NCBI GenBank assembly: GCA_040507895.1
Contig: JBEVNX010000118.1
Location: 1 to 10,193 of the forward strand
DNA from: JBEVNX01 sp040507895
GTDB lineage: Bacteria; Desulfobacterota; Binatia; JACPRU01
Reading direction: 5' to 3'
DNA: 10,193 nucleotides
The position numbers and the translations under genes were made by a program. This document shows, in pieces, positions 1 to 6,351 of the stretch. Below the pieces are notes generated by a model. That model was not told the origin of the DNA. It made no database searches and saw only the letters and a list, made by a program, of their open reading frames with translations. The first letter of the stretch is position 1; the number at the start of each line of letters is the position of its first letter.

Positions 1-383
1 CAGCGGGCATCGGCGCGCTCGTTTCCTCGGCAGTCAATCAATGGACACTGCTGGTCGGCATGCTGCCGATCGTCTACAGCATCTCCGCGGGTAGTCCCCT
101 CGCGATGCCGCTCGACGAGCGACAGATCGAGGAGATGCTGCTGACCACGGCACAATCGATCTATGCCGTGACGGTGATCGCCGATCTCCGCTTCAGCGTC
201 CGCGAGGCGGCCTTGCTGCTCGTGTTGTTCGCCTGTCAGCTATTGCTGACGGACGCCACCGCCCGCTATGCGCTTTCCGCGATCTACCTGCTGCTCACCG
301 CCGTCGTGCTGATCACCGGTGGGGCCGAGAAACGCCGCGCGCTTCGAGAGCTTCCGGCTTTTCTCTTTGCCCGCCGCGAATAG
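1..383 (+). CDS. Sodium/calcium exchanger family antiporter, C-terminal fragment
   Basis: The reading frame is open from base 3 and ends with a TAG at 381-383, giving about 126 residues; the N-terminal part lies outside the window. The fragment opens with a small-residue helix leading into SAVNQWTLLVG, which resembles the second conserved alpha-repeat region of cation:proton/calcium antiporters (Na_Ca_ex family). At least three further hydrophobic helices follow (around IVYSISAG, AALLLVLFACQLLL and YALSAIYLLLTAVVLI), separated by short polar loops, and the protein ends in a basic cytoplasmic-looking tail. Members are inner-membrane proteins that exchange Na+ or H+ for Ca2+ or another cation; which ion is used here cannot be told. 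The gene converges on the CoA-transferase operon with only 15 bases between the stop codons. The family call rests on this short C-terminal part, so it is moderately sure. Confidence 0.7.
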   Translation, partial: AGIGALVSSAVNQWTLLVGMLPIVYSISAGSPLAMPLDERQIEEMLLTTAQSIYAVTVIADLRFSVREAALLLVLFACQLLLTDATARYALSAIYLLLTAVVLITGGAEKRRALRELPAFLFARRE

Positions 384-398
384 CGCTCGCGCGTCCCT

Positions 399-1607
399 TC
401 AACCGAGCGCGCCGGCGGCCGTGAGCGCTTCAATCTCGGCGCCGGAGTAGCCGAGCACGTCCGTGAGCACCTCGCGGTTATGCTGTCCGAGGCACGGCGC
501 GGGCGCGGCGACTTCGCAGGGCGTGGCTGAGAGCTTCCAGGGAACGCCCGCATGGTGCCGCTTGCCGACTTCGGGATGCGGCAAATCGACGAAAAATCCA
601 CGGCCGTTCAGGTGCGGGTCCTCGGCGACATCCTGATTGGTCATCGTCGGAAACGCGGCGACGCCTGCCGCTTGCAGCCGGCGAGTCGCCTCCTCGGGCG
701 AGACGGTCGTAGTCCAGCGCGTCAGCCGCTGCTCGAGATCGTCCTCGTTGCGCTTGCGGTCGGCCAGGGTGCGGAATCGCGGGCTCGACAGCTCAGCGTC
801 GCCGACGACCGCGGCAAGCGAGCGCCATTCGTCGTCGCTGCCGACCGCGATCGAGACCCAGCGATCCTGCCCTTCCGAACGAAACACTCCGTGCGGCGCC
901 ATGTGGGGATTGCGATTGCCGTCGCGCGGTGGCTCTGTTCCGTTCATCTCGTATTCGAGGAGCGCTTCGGGGAGCAGTGTGGCCGAAGCCTCCCAGAGCG
1001 ATACGTCGATGAATTGCCCTTCGCCGGTCTGCTGCCGATGGCAGAGCGCGGCGAGTACCGCGACTGCGCCGTGCAGGCCCGCGGTCGGGTCGCCGTACGA
1101 GATGCCGACGTGCATCGGGGGGCCGCCCTTGTAGCCGGTGACCGAGGAAAAGCCCGCCAGAGGCACGGTGGCCGGGCCGTAGGACACGAAGTCTCGCTCC
1201 GGACCGCTGCGGCCGTAGCCGGAGATCGACACCATGATGGCGTCGGGGCGCAGCTTGCGCACCTCCTCGTAGCCGAGACCCATGCGCTCCATGACTCCGT
1301 TGGCGAAGTTCTCGGCGACGACGTCGCTTCGCGAAATCAGCCGACGGGCGACCTCGAGCGCACGCGGATGCTTCAAGTTGAGCGTCAGCGAACGCTTTCC
1401 TTGATTGTATTGATTGAAGTATCCGCTGCGGTTCAGACCAGTCTCGAAGTCCGCGAAGGGCGGGATCAAGCGCGTCACGCACGGACGATCGCGACACTCG
1501 ACGCGGATCACCTCCGCGCCGAGATGCGCGAGCTGCAACGTGCAGAACGGGCCGGCCCAAACCCAGCTGAAGTCGGCGACCCGGATGCCGGCGAGTGGTT
1601 TACTCAT
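399..1607 (-). CDS. Class III (CaiB/BaiF) CoA-transferase, Asp-bearing subunit
   Basis: This 402-residue protein has the length and motifs of class III CoA-transferases, which move CoA between carboxylic acids through an aspartyl-CoA thioester. It begins with the typical PLAGIRVADFSWVWAGP, followed by HLGAEVIRVE near residues 28-37, NQGKRSLTLNL near 69-78 and SGYGRSGP near 129-136. The catalytic aspartate is present as Asp173 in YGDPTAGLHG, matching Asp169 of formyl-CoA transferase, and TGEGQFIDVSLWEA follows. An ATG at 1605-1607 is chosen because it sits just behind TGAGGA and starts at the family's normal N-terminus; the open frame runs 56 codons further upstream, but that part overlaps the preceding gene. 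It lies 10 bases behind a second CoA-transferase that lacks the aspartate, so the two probably form a heteromer. The family is secure, but the substrates (for example benzylsuccinate-like, fatty or dicarboxylic acids) are unknown. Confidence 0.93.
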   Translation of the reverse strand: MSKPLAGIRVADFSWVWAGPFCTLQLAHLGAEVIRVECRDRPCVTRLIPPFADFETGLNRSGYFNQYNQGKRSLTLNLKHPRALEVARRLISRSDVVAENFANGVMERMGLGYEEVRKLRPDAIMVSISGYGRSGPERDFVSYGPATVPLAGFSSVTGYKGGPPMHVGISYGDPTAGLHGAVAVLAALCHRQQTGEGQFIDVSLWEASATLLPEALLEYEMNGTEPPRDGNRNPHMAPHGVFRSEGQDRWVSIAVGSDDEWRSLAAVVGDAELSSPRFRTLADRKRNEDDLEQRLTRWTTTVSPEEATRRLQAAGVAAFPTMTNQDVAEDPHLNGRGFFVDLPHPEVGKRHHAGVPWKLSATPCEVAAPAPCLGQHNREVLTDVLGYSGAEIEALTAAGALG

Positions 1608-1614
1608 CGATCGG

Positions 1615-1620
1615 TCCTCA
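1615..1620 (-). promoter_or_regulatory. Shine-Dalgarno site fused to the upstream stop codon
   Basis: On the minus strand TGAGGA precedes the ATG of the Asp-bearing CoA-transferase by 7 bases. Its first three bases are the TGA stop of the preceding CoA-transferase. This decides the start at 1607 and points to translational coupling of the two subunits. Confidence 0.7.
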
Positions 1621-2775
1621 CACCAGCTCTCGCAGGACCTCGGCAGTGTGCTCGCCGAGGAGCGGGGCCGGCCGCCGCAGCGTCCAGGGAGTCCGCGAGA
1701 GCAGGTAAGGGGCCCCGGGCGCACGGCACGCGCCGGCTCGCGGGTGGTCGAACGAAACGAAGAAGCCGCGCGCATTCAAATGCTTCGAGGACCAGAGATC
1801 GCCCATCGTCGAGACCGGCGCGATCGGCACGCGCCGACGCTGCAACAGCCGATAGAGCTCTTGCACCGTCTGTTCGGCCATCCAAGTCGCGATCATCGGC
1901 TTCAGCGCATCCCAGTTGGCGGCGCGCTGCAAGCGGTCGCCGAAGATGTCCAGCCCCGCCCACTCCGGGCTCCCCATCGTCTCGACGAACGTCTTCCATT
2001 GATGCTCCTCGACAGCGCAGAGAAACACCCACCCGTCTTTGCACTCGAAGAAGTCGAGCGGCTGGATCGGTTTGTTGCCGAGGCGCGTCGCCTTCATCTG
2101 ACAGTATGGCCAGAAAGGGTAGGTCAGCTCGAGGATCGTCACGAGGGATTCCTGCGCGGAGACCTCGACGTGTTGCCCGGCTCCGGTCGTCTCGCGTGCG
2201 AAGATCGCACCGAGCGAGGCAACGGCCGCATTGAGCCCGACTTGGAACAGTGCCTGGTGTCCGAAGGTGCGCAGCGGAGGGAGATCGTCGGTTCCCGGGC
2301 CGCCTCCGTTCAAACAGGCAATGCCGCCGGCGTTCCACAGGTTGAGATCGTAGGCTCGGTAGTCGCGGTAGGGCCCGGACACCCCGAACGGCGAGATGGC
2401 CGTCGCCACGAGGCGGGGCCTGCCGCGCGTCACCTCCTGCGGTTCCAGACCGCAGCGCCCGAGCTGGGCGGGGGCGACGTCGTGAACGAGCAAGTCGGCG
2501 CGATCGACGAGCTTCGCGAAGCGAGCGCGATCGGCGGCGTCATCGAGGTCCAGGACGATCCCACGCTTGTTGGCGTTCAAGTAGAGAAACAGGCCGCTCG
2601 TCTCGGGATCGACGCGTCCTGCCGGGAACGGCCCGAGCCTGCGTGTCGAATCGCCGGACGGCGGCTCGATCTTGACGACGTCCGCACCGAGGTCGCCGAG
2701 GAGCTTCGCCGTGTAAGCAGAAGCCAGACCGGATCCGAGCTCGACCACGCGAAGGTGAGACAATGCTCCGCTCAT
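1618..2775 (-). CDS. Class III (CaiB/BaiF) CoA-transferase homologue lacking the catalytic Asp
   Basis: This 385-residue protein has the whole class III CoA-transferase framework: LRVVELGSGLASAYTAKLLG at the N-terminus, LGADVVKIEPPSGD near residues 29-42, YLNANKRGIVLDL near 65-77, SPFGVSGPYRDY near 128-139 and TGAGQHVEVSAQES near 197-210. The segment that should hold the nucleophile reads FGHQALFQVGLNAAV (residues 171-185). Aligned without gaps on the conserved G-L and TG-GQ positions, the catalytic aspartate is replaced by Leu176. It is therefore unlikely to form the aspartyl-CoA intermediate alone. It is intact and well started (ATG at 2773-2775 behind TAAGGAG) and directly precedes an Asp-bearing paralogue. 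The likely role is partner subunit in a heteromeric CoA-transferase, in the style of benzylsuccinate CoA-transferase BbsEF. Family membership is seen; the heteromer is inferred. Confidence 0.92.
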   Translation of the reverse strand: MSGALSHLRVVELGSGLASAYTAKLLGDLGADVVKIEPPSGDSTRRLGPFPAGRVDPETSGLFLYLNANKRGIVLDLDDAADRARFAKLVDRADLLVHDVAPAQLGRCGLEPQEVTRGRPRLVATAISPFGVSGPYRDYRAYDLNLWNAGGIACLNGGGPGTDDLPPLRTFGHQALFQVGLNAAVASLGAIFARETTGAGQHVEVSAQESLVTILELTYPFWPYCQMKATRLGNKPIQPLDFFECKDGWVFLCAVEEHQWKTFVETMGSPEWAGLDIFGDRLQRAANWDALKPMIATWMAEQTVQELYRLLQRRRVPIAPVSTMGDLWSSKHLNARGFFVSFDHPRAGACRAPGAPYLLSRTPWTLRRPAPLLGEHTAEVLRELV

Positions 2776-2781
2776 CGGGCG

Positions 2782-2788
2782 CTCCTTA
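2782..2788 (-). promoter_or_regulatory. Strong Shine-Dalgarno of the Asp-less CoA-transferase
   Basis: TAAGGAG on the minus strand lies 6 bases before the ATG at 2773-2775. It is nearly a perfect complement of the 16S rRNA tail and fixes this start. Confidence 0.75.
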
Positions 2789-2820
2789 ACACAGCAAGCG
2801 CACGGGACCCAAGGGTCCGT

Positions 2821-3081
2821 TCAGTGGAGCGACTGCGGCCGTGGAAGGAGCGGTAGCACGTCTTCGGGGTTCGCGGGCTCGTCGACCTTGCCCAGCGCGA
2901 GCATGACGTCGGTGTGCGAATACTCCTCGACGGGCCACTCGCGCGCCACGCTCCACTGACCTGCTTGCTGGAAGAGAAGGTGGACCCGCTGCGGGTTCTC
3001 GGTGAGGCCTACGGCGACGCGGCCGCTGGGCGTCGTCGAGAACAGCACGTAGCCGGCTCGCTTCAAGGTGACGAAGTACAT
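2821..3081 (-). CDS. Small uncharacterised protein, 86 residues
   Basis: I do not recognise this protein. It starts at an ATG (3079-3081) preceded by a purine-rich GGGAGGGAG Shine-Dalgarno with a 5-base spacer, and ends with TGA at 2821-2823. The frame stays open upstream of this ATG, but that part is low-complexity Ser/Arg-rich and overlaps the neighbouring gene, so the short form is preferred. The product begins MYFVTLKRAGYVLFST, continues with alternating hydrophobic and polar residues suggesting beta strands (GRVAVGLTEN, RVHLLFQQAGQWSV), and ends in an acidic, proline-rich tail (DEPANPEDVLPLLPRP). It has no signal peptide, membrane span or cysteine. It lies 37 bases after the 234-residue unknown gene and 45 bases before the CoA-transferase pair, so it is probably cotranscribed with them. 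The good ribosome site and operon position support a real gene; the function is unknown. Confidence 0.6.
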   Translation of the reverse strand: MYFVTLKRAGYVLFSTTPSGRVAVGLTENPQRVHLLFQQAGQWSVAREWPVEEYSHTDVMLALGKVDEPANPEDVLPLLPRPQSLH

Positions 3082-3086
3082 GGATT

Positions 3087-3095
3087 CTCCCTCCC
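3087..3095 (-). promoter_or_regulatory. Shine-Dalgarno of the 86-residue gene
   Basis: GGGAGGGAG on the minus strand, 5 bases before the ATG at 3079-3081. It is the main reason for choosing the short form over the longer upstream-extended frame. Confidence 0.6.
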
Positions 3096-3118
3096 GCACA
3101 CCGACGCAATGCTCAGCC

Positions 3119-3823
3119 CTAGACGGTTCCCGACCCGGCGAAGCCGACCGTGGCACGTGCTTTTGCAACCGGGTCGACCGTTGCGCAGATGCCGAGGCCG
3201 TCGAACCGTACGGCTTCCGAGTATCGGAGCAGGTGCAAGCCCCGCTCGTCGAATTGGCCCGCGGTGACGAACGCGCCATCCGCCGTGGCGCTCGAAGACC
3301 AATCCCATTCGTCGACGAGCAAACGCTCGCCGTGAATCGCCGCATGAAGCAGCGTATCGTAGACGATCTCCACAGCAGTCCTGCGGCGCAGCGGCATTCG
3401 AAACCATGCGGCGCGCTCGGCCAGCGCTTCGGTCTGTTGCGCGTACGTCAGATTTCGGCTCGCCGCGAAGGGGCGCTTCTCGAACAGCGCCCAGCCAGGG
3501 CGGCAAGTTTCCCGGGCGAAGGGCTCGCGCTCGAACCAGGCATCAGCCGGCGCAGGGTCCGCTCCCTGAGGGAAATGGGTCGCGAGCCCGCCGAGGGTCA
3601 AGGGTGCGTCGCCGACGCGGGCAAGGCGCAGCGTCAGGATCATGCCTTGGTCGGCGGCGCGCCTGAGCCAATCGGGCGGAAACGGAACTCTGACGAATGA
3701 GACGTCGGCATGCGCGCGCTCGAGAACGCGCGGACCGGCGCCGAGCGCGGCGCAAATCTCCTCCGGGCCGAGAAGGTCGTCGCCGAAGATCCGTTGCGCA
3801 GTCTCGAGGCTCGACTCCTCCAT
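3119..3823 (-). CDS. Uncharacterised soluble protein, 234 residues
   Basis: This looks like a true protein: balanced composition, no low-complexity arginine runs, and coherent hydrophobic and aromatic patterning. It has no signal peptide or membrane span. Visible landmarks are FPPDWLRRAADQGMILTLRL (about residues 48-67), a Trp-rich middle (AWFEREPFARE, GWALFEKRPF), a probable helix ending in HGERLL, and a C-terminal strand-rich part with DEWDWSSSA, GQFDERGLHLLRY and RFDGLGICA. From memory this order resembles an uncharacterised family seen in candidate-phyla genomes, in which a tryptophan-containing core is followed by a TGERLF-like helix and a WD-like strand pair. That link is a recollection, not an alignment. 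The ATG at 3821-3823 has no clear Shine-Dalgarno, so the start is uncertain. It is the first gene of the minus-strand set ending in the CoA-transferase pair. No function is proposed. Confidence 0.72.
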   Translation of the reverse strand: MEESSLETAQRIFGDDLLGPEEICAALGAGPRVLERAHADVSFVRVPFPPDWLRRAADQGMILTLRLARVGDAPLTLGGLATHFPQGADPAPADAWFEREPFARETCRPGWALFEKRPFAASRNLTYAQQTEALAERAAWFRMPLRRRTAVEIVYDTLLHAAIHGERLLVDEWDWSSSATADGAFVTAGQFDERGLHLLRYSEAVRFDGLGICATVDPVAKARATVGFAGSGTV

Positions 3824-3832
3824 GCGGCGCGA

Positions 3833-3861
3833 ATCGTAAGCAATGGTGGATGCCGAGGCAA
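3833..3861 (-). promoter_or_regulatory. Possible promoter for the unknown/CoA-transferase operon
   Basis: On the minus strand TTGCCT (3856-3861) and TACGAT (3833-3838) are separated by 17 bases, each matching four of six sigma70 consensus positions. The start point would fall within a few bases of the ATG at 3823, implying a very short leader or leaderless message. That fits the absence of a Shine-Dalgarno there. Weak matches of this quality also occur by chance. Confidence 0.25.
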
Positions 3862-3898
3862 TGCGTCGTTCACGTTGCCAAGGCGCCAGGCGTCGGTT

Positions 3899-3902
3899 AG
3901 GA
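3899..3902 (+). promoter_or_regulatory. Shine-Dalgarno deciding the thioesterase start
   Basis: AGGA ends 9 bases before the ATG at 3912. An in-frame ATG at 3843 would add 23 basic residues that do not belong to the hotdog fold and would place the start almost against the divergent gene. Confidence 0.5.
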
Positions 3903-3911
3903 ACGGCGGCG

Positions 3912-4310
3912 ATGGCCGTCTTCGCCTACCAACGGCGCGTTCGCTACGCGGACACCGACCAGTTCCAGGCCGCACATCACTCGCGCATCTACCTGTGGTT
4001 CGAGGAAGCGCGCACCGAGCTCCTGCGCCAGCTCGGCCGGCCGTATCAGGAGTTCGAGAGCGCGGGGATCTTCTTTCCCGTACGGGAAGGCGGATGCCGC
4101 TACCGCGGGCTTGCCCGCTTCGACATGCTGCTCAGCGTCGACATCGAAGCGGTCGACGTACGCGGGGCCAGCCTACGCTTCGACTACCGCGTGACCGCCG
4201 AGGGGCTACCGATCGCCGACGGCTATACGGTGCATGCCTGCGTCGATCGAGCCGGGCGAGTCGTGCGGCTGCCGCCAGAGGTGCGCGCTCTCTTCGAGAA
4301 GGCTCACTGA
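3912..4310 (+). CDS. Hotdog-fold acyl-CoA thioesterase (4-HBT/YbgC-like)
   Basis: This 132-residue protein has the size and N-terminal signature of the 4-hydroxybenzoyl-CoA thioesterase/YbgC branch of the hotdog superfamily, which hydrolyses acyl-CoA thioesters in the cytoplasm as a dimer or tetramer. The signature reads RYADTDQFQAAHHSRIYLWF followed by EEAR (residues 11-34). Asp16 matches the catalytic Asp17 of Pseudomonas 4-hydroxybenzoyl-CoA thioesterase and Asp18 of E. coli YbgC. The residues after Asp16 are QFQAAHHS, whereas YbgC has AGGVVYHAS, so the usual glycines are missing and acyl preference may differ. The chosen ATG at 3912 has AGGA 9 bases upstream; an in-frame ATG at 3843 would add an unrelated basic tail. 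It diverges from the CoA-transferase operon and converges on moaA with 7 bases between stops. The family is fairly sure; the substrate is unknown. Confidence 0.85.
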   Translation: MAVFAYQRRVRYADTDQFQAAHHSRIYLWFEEARTELLRQLGRPYQEFESAGIFFPVREGGCRYRGLARFDMLLSVDIEAVDVRGASLRFDYRVTAEGLPIADGYTVHACVDRAGRVVRLPPEVRALFEKAH

Positions 4311-4317
4311 GCGGGAT

Positions 4318-5307
4318 TCAGCCGCCGATTTGATACATGTCGCGGTTCTCGGTGGAGCGCCCGCGAGGAAGCAAGTGGCCCATCGGCTTTGCAGTCACGG
4401 CGCGGAGCAAGATCTCACGAACCGCTTCGATTCCGCCGCCGGAGCGGATCGCGCGCTTCACGTCGAGCTCGTCGTCGTTCAGCAGGCAGAGGTGAAACTT
4501 GCCGTCCGCGGTGAGCCGCATGCGATTGCAACTGCCGCAATACGGCTCACTCACCGGGCTGATGAATCCGACTGTTCCACGCGCGGCGGGAAGACAGAAG
4601 TTTCTCGATTCGTCGGCGGGATGCTGCGTGGGAAGGGGCATCAACGTGCCGAGCGCCTCCTCGATCCGACGGCGGGTTTCGACGTTGGAGACGTAACGCT
4701 CCCGCGCCGTCGCGGCGGCCTCGTCGGTGCCGAGCGGCATCAGCTCGATGAAGCGAACGTGCCAGGCGCGCGTCGCCGTCAGTGCCGCGAGCTCGACGAC
4801 GTCCGCATCGTTGTAGCCGCGGGCGACGACGGTGTTCAGCTTGATCGGGATAAGCCCGGCGTGCTCGGCGGCCTCGATGCCCTGCCAGATCCGCGCGAGA
4901 TCGCCCCAGCGCATGATCTGCCGCACGCGATCGGGATTCAGCGTGTCGAGATGGATGTTCACGCGACTGAGGCCCGCGCGCTTCAGCTCGGCGGCCAGCT
5001 TCGGCAGCAGGATGCCGTTGGTGGTCATGGCGATGTCGCCCAAGCCGGGGACCGCGGAGAGTCGACCGACGATCTCGACGAGATCCGCGCGCAGCGTCGG
5101 CTCGCCACCGGTCAGCCGTACCCGTCGAAATCCTGCCGCGATCGCGCCACGCGCCACCAGCTCGATCTCGCTCGCCGAGAGAAGCTCCGCGGAAGGGGCG
5201 AACGACAAGCCGCTCAGCGGCATGCAGTATACGCAACGAAGGTTGCAGCGGTCGGTCAGCGAGATGCGGAGGTAATCGATCTCTCGTCCGAAACGATCTT
5301 TCGGCAT
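4318..5307 (-). CDS. moaA: GTP 3',8-cyclase MoaA (molybdenum cofactor biosynthesis)
   Basis: MoaA is a radical-SAM enzyme that, with MoaC, converts GTP to cyclic pyranopterin monophosphate, the first step of molybdopterin synthesis. The product is 329 residues, the same length as E. coli MoaA. The N-terminal SAM cluster motif is complete (Cys21, Cys25, Cys28 in TDRCNLRCVYC), followed by RLTGGEPTLR, TTNG and NIHLDTLNP. The second cluster's cysteines are Cys257, Cys260 and Cys274 (YCGSCNRMRL and HLCLL). The chain ends in the conserved Gly-Gly needed for activity (MYQIGG). The ATG at 5305-5307 is preferred over a TTG four codons upstream because GAGGAG lies 4 bases before it. It follows the polyprenyl synthase gene with 8 bases between stop and start and is probably translationally coupled to it. 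No other molybdopterin gene is visible nearby. Confidence 0.97.
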   Translation of the reverse strand: MPKDRFGREIDYLRISLTDRCNLRCVYCMPLSGLSFAPSAELLSASEIELVARGAIAAGFRRVRLTGGEPTLRADLVEIVGRLSAVPGLGDIAMTTNGILLPKLAAELKRAGLSRVNIHLDTLNPDRVRQIMRWGDLARIWQGIEAAEHAGLIPIKLNTVVARGYNDADVVELAALTATRAWHVRFIELMPLGTDEAAATARERYVSNVETRRRIEEALGTLMPLPTQHPADESRNFCLPAARGTVGFISPVSEPYCGSCNRMRLTADGKFHLCLLNDDELDVKRAIRSGGGIEAVREILLRAVTAKPMGHLLPRGRSTENRDMYQIGG

Positions 5308-5311
5308 GTGA

Positions 5312-5318
5312 CTCCTCA
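5312..5318 (-). promoter_or_regulatory. moaA Shine-Dalgarno overlapping the upstream stop
   Basis: On the minus strand TGAGGAG combines the TGA stop of the polyprenyl synthase (5316-5318) with a perfect GAGGAG, 4 bases before the moaA ATG. This arrangement favours reinitiation by ribosomes finishing the upstream gene. Confidence 0.7.
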
Positions 5319-6299
5319 ATACGCTCGATCGCGCAGCTCGGCGATCAACGTCTCGAGGAGATCACGGTACGGCGTGTGCGGAAGTGACGCAAGTGACTCC
5401 GCCGCCGCGTCGGTGTAAGCGATCGCCTCCTCGCGCACGCGCTCGATGACGCCGCTCGACACGATCTCGGCGAGCCCCGCGCTGACGTCCGCGTCGGTGG
5501 GATCGTCTCGCCGCCAGACCGCCACCAAGGCCGGGCTCCTTGGCAGCGCGAGCACGATCGGCAGCGACGGATTGCCGTCGCGCAGGTCGATGCCGACTGG
5601 CTTGCCGGTCCGCAACGGATCGCCAATGACGTCGAGCAAATCGTCGACGAGCTGGAACGCCATGCCGATCGATTCGCCGCAGTGTGCCAGCACCTCGATT
5701 CGCGGCCGCTCGGCTCCTGCCAGGCGAGCGGCGATCCGCGCTCCGGCGCTGAACAGGCAGGCCGTCTTGCGCCGGATGATCTCCTCGTAGTCGGGGACCG
5801 ATACGGAGGCGTTGCGGCGCAGGCGCGCCTGCATGATCTCGCCTTCGGTGAGCGCGACGCACGCTTCGGAAGCCCAGCGAACGATCGTTTCCTCGAAGCG
5901 GCCGCAGATCTGGAAGGCCTTCGAAAAGAGAAAATCGCCGGCCACCAGCGTGTCGGCGGAGCCGAACTTCCGATAGGCCGAGGCACGGCCGCGTCGGATC
6001 TCACCCGCGTCGATGATGTCGTCGTGGAGGAGCGTGGCGGAGTGGATCAGCTCGAGCGCGGCGCCGAGATCGATCATGTCGCGCGAGTCCTCTCCGCCGC
6101 AGGCGCGGAAGACGGACATCGCCACCAGCGGTCGAACGCGCTTGCCGCCGGCGCCGATGAGATAGCTGGCGATTTCGGTGAGACGCGGCTCGCACGAGCG
6201 AATCGCCTCTTGAATCGCCGTTTCCACCGCGGCCATGTCCGCGGCGAGCAGGTCGCCGGCGCCGTTCTCCGCGACCGAGGTTTTCGACGCGCTCTTCAC
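5316..6299 (-). CDS. ispB: Long-chain trans-polyprenyl diphosphate synthase (IspB-like)
   Basis: This enzyme adds isopentenyl diphosphate units to an allylic primer to build the long isoprenoid chain of respiratory quinones. The 327 residues compare with 323 for E. coli IspB and match it end to end: LLAADMAAVETAI at the N-terminus, GGKRVRP (51-57), the first aspartate-rich motif LLHDDIID (Asp93, 94, 97), GDFLFSKAFQ (121-130), RRKTACLF (177-183), the second motif LVDDLLD (Asp219, 220, 223) and LPHTPYRDLL near the C-terminus. The residues just upstream of the first motif are small (Ala88-Thr89), as in long-chain synthases, so a product longer than C20 is likely; the exact length cannot be read. 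The start is a GTG at 6297-6299 with only a weak ribosome site, chosen because the N-terminus aligns with IspB; a stop at 6348-6350 limits further extension. It is cotranscribed with moaA. Confidence 0.94.
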   Translation of the reverse strand: MKSASKTSVAENGAGDLLAADMAAVETAIQEAIRSCEPRLTEIASYLIGAGGKRVRPLVAMSVFRACGGEDSRDMIDLGAALELIHSATLLHDDIIDAGEIRRGRASAYRKFGSADTLVAGDFLFSKAFQICGRFEETIVRWASEACVALTEGEIMQARLRRNASVSVPDYEEIIRRKTACLFSAGARIAARLAGAERPRIEVLAHCGESIGMAFQLVDDLLDVIGDPLRTGKPVGIDLRDGNPSLPIVLALPRSPALVAVWRRDDPTDADVSAGLAEIVSSGVIERVREEAIAYTDAAAESLASLPHTPYRDLLETLIAELRDRAY

Positions 6300-6322
6300 C
6301 GCGGGGTCCGTGGAATTGCCGA

Positions 6323-6351
6323 GATATCGGCCAAAGGGTGTGCAATGTCAA
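6323..6351 (-). promoter_or_regulatory. Candidate promoter for ispB-moaA
   Basis: On the minus strand a perfect TTGACA -35 box (6346-6351) is followed, after 17 bases, by GATATC (6323-6328), a poor -10 with three of six matches. A start near 6315 would give a short leader before the GTG at 6299. The -35 is convincing and the -10 is not. Confidence 0.35.

Noticed and set aside
383..410. Inverted repeat GCGCTCG/CGAGCGC with a 14-base loop between the antiporter and CoA-transferase stops, a possible bidirectional terminator
   Set aside because: The stem is only 7 base pairs, the loop is long, there is no T-tract on either strand, and one arm lies in the CoA-transferase coding end; such palindromes are common at this GC content.
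552..2234. 560-codon plus-strand open frame opposite the CoA-transferase genes
   Set aside because: It lies antisense to two clearly recognisable CoA-transferases; its product is arginine-, alanine- and serine-rich with no motif, as expected of a shadow frame in high-GC DNA.
1414..2856. 480-codon plus-strand open frame
   Set aside because: Antisense shadow of the CoA-transferase pair; composition is rich in Arg/Glu/Gly and no family motif is present.
3082..3345. N-terminal extension of the 86-residue gene to 174 residues
   Set aside because: The added 88 residues are Ser/Arg-rich, overlap the 234-residue gene, and lie upstream of a well-placed ATG with a strong Shine-Dalgarno.
4234..5418. 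394-codon plus-strand open frame across moaA
   Set aside because: Antisense to a moaA with every cluster cysteine in place; the frame also runs across the thioesterase end in the wrong phase.
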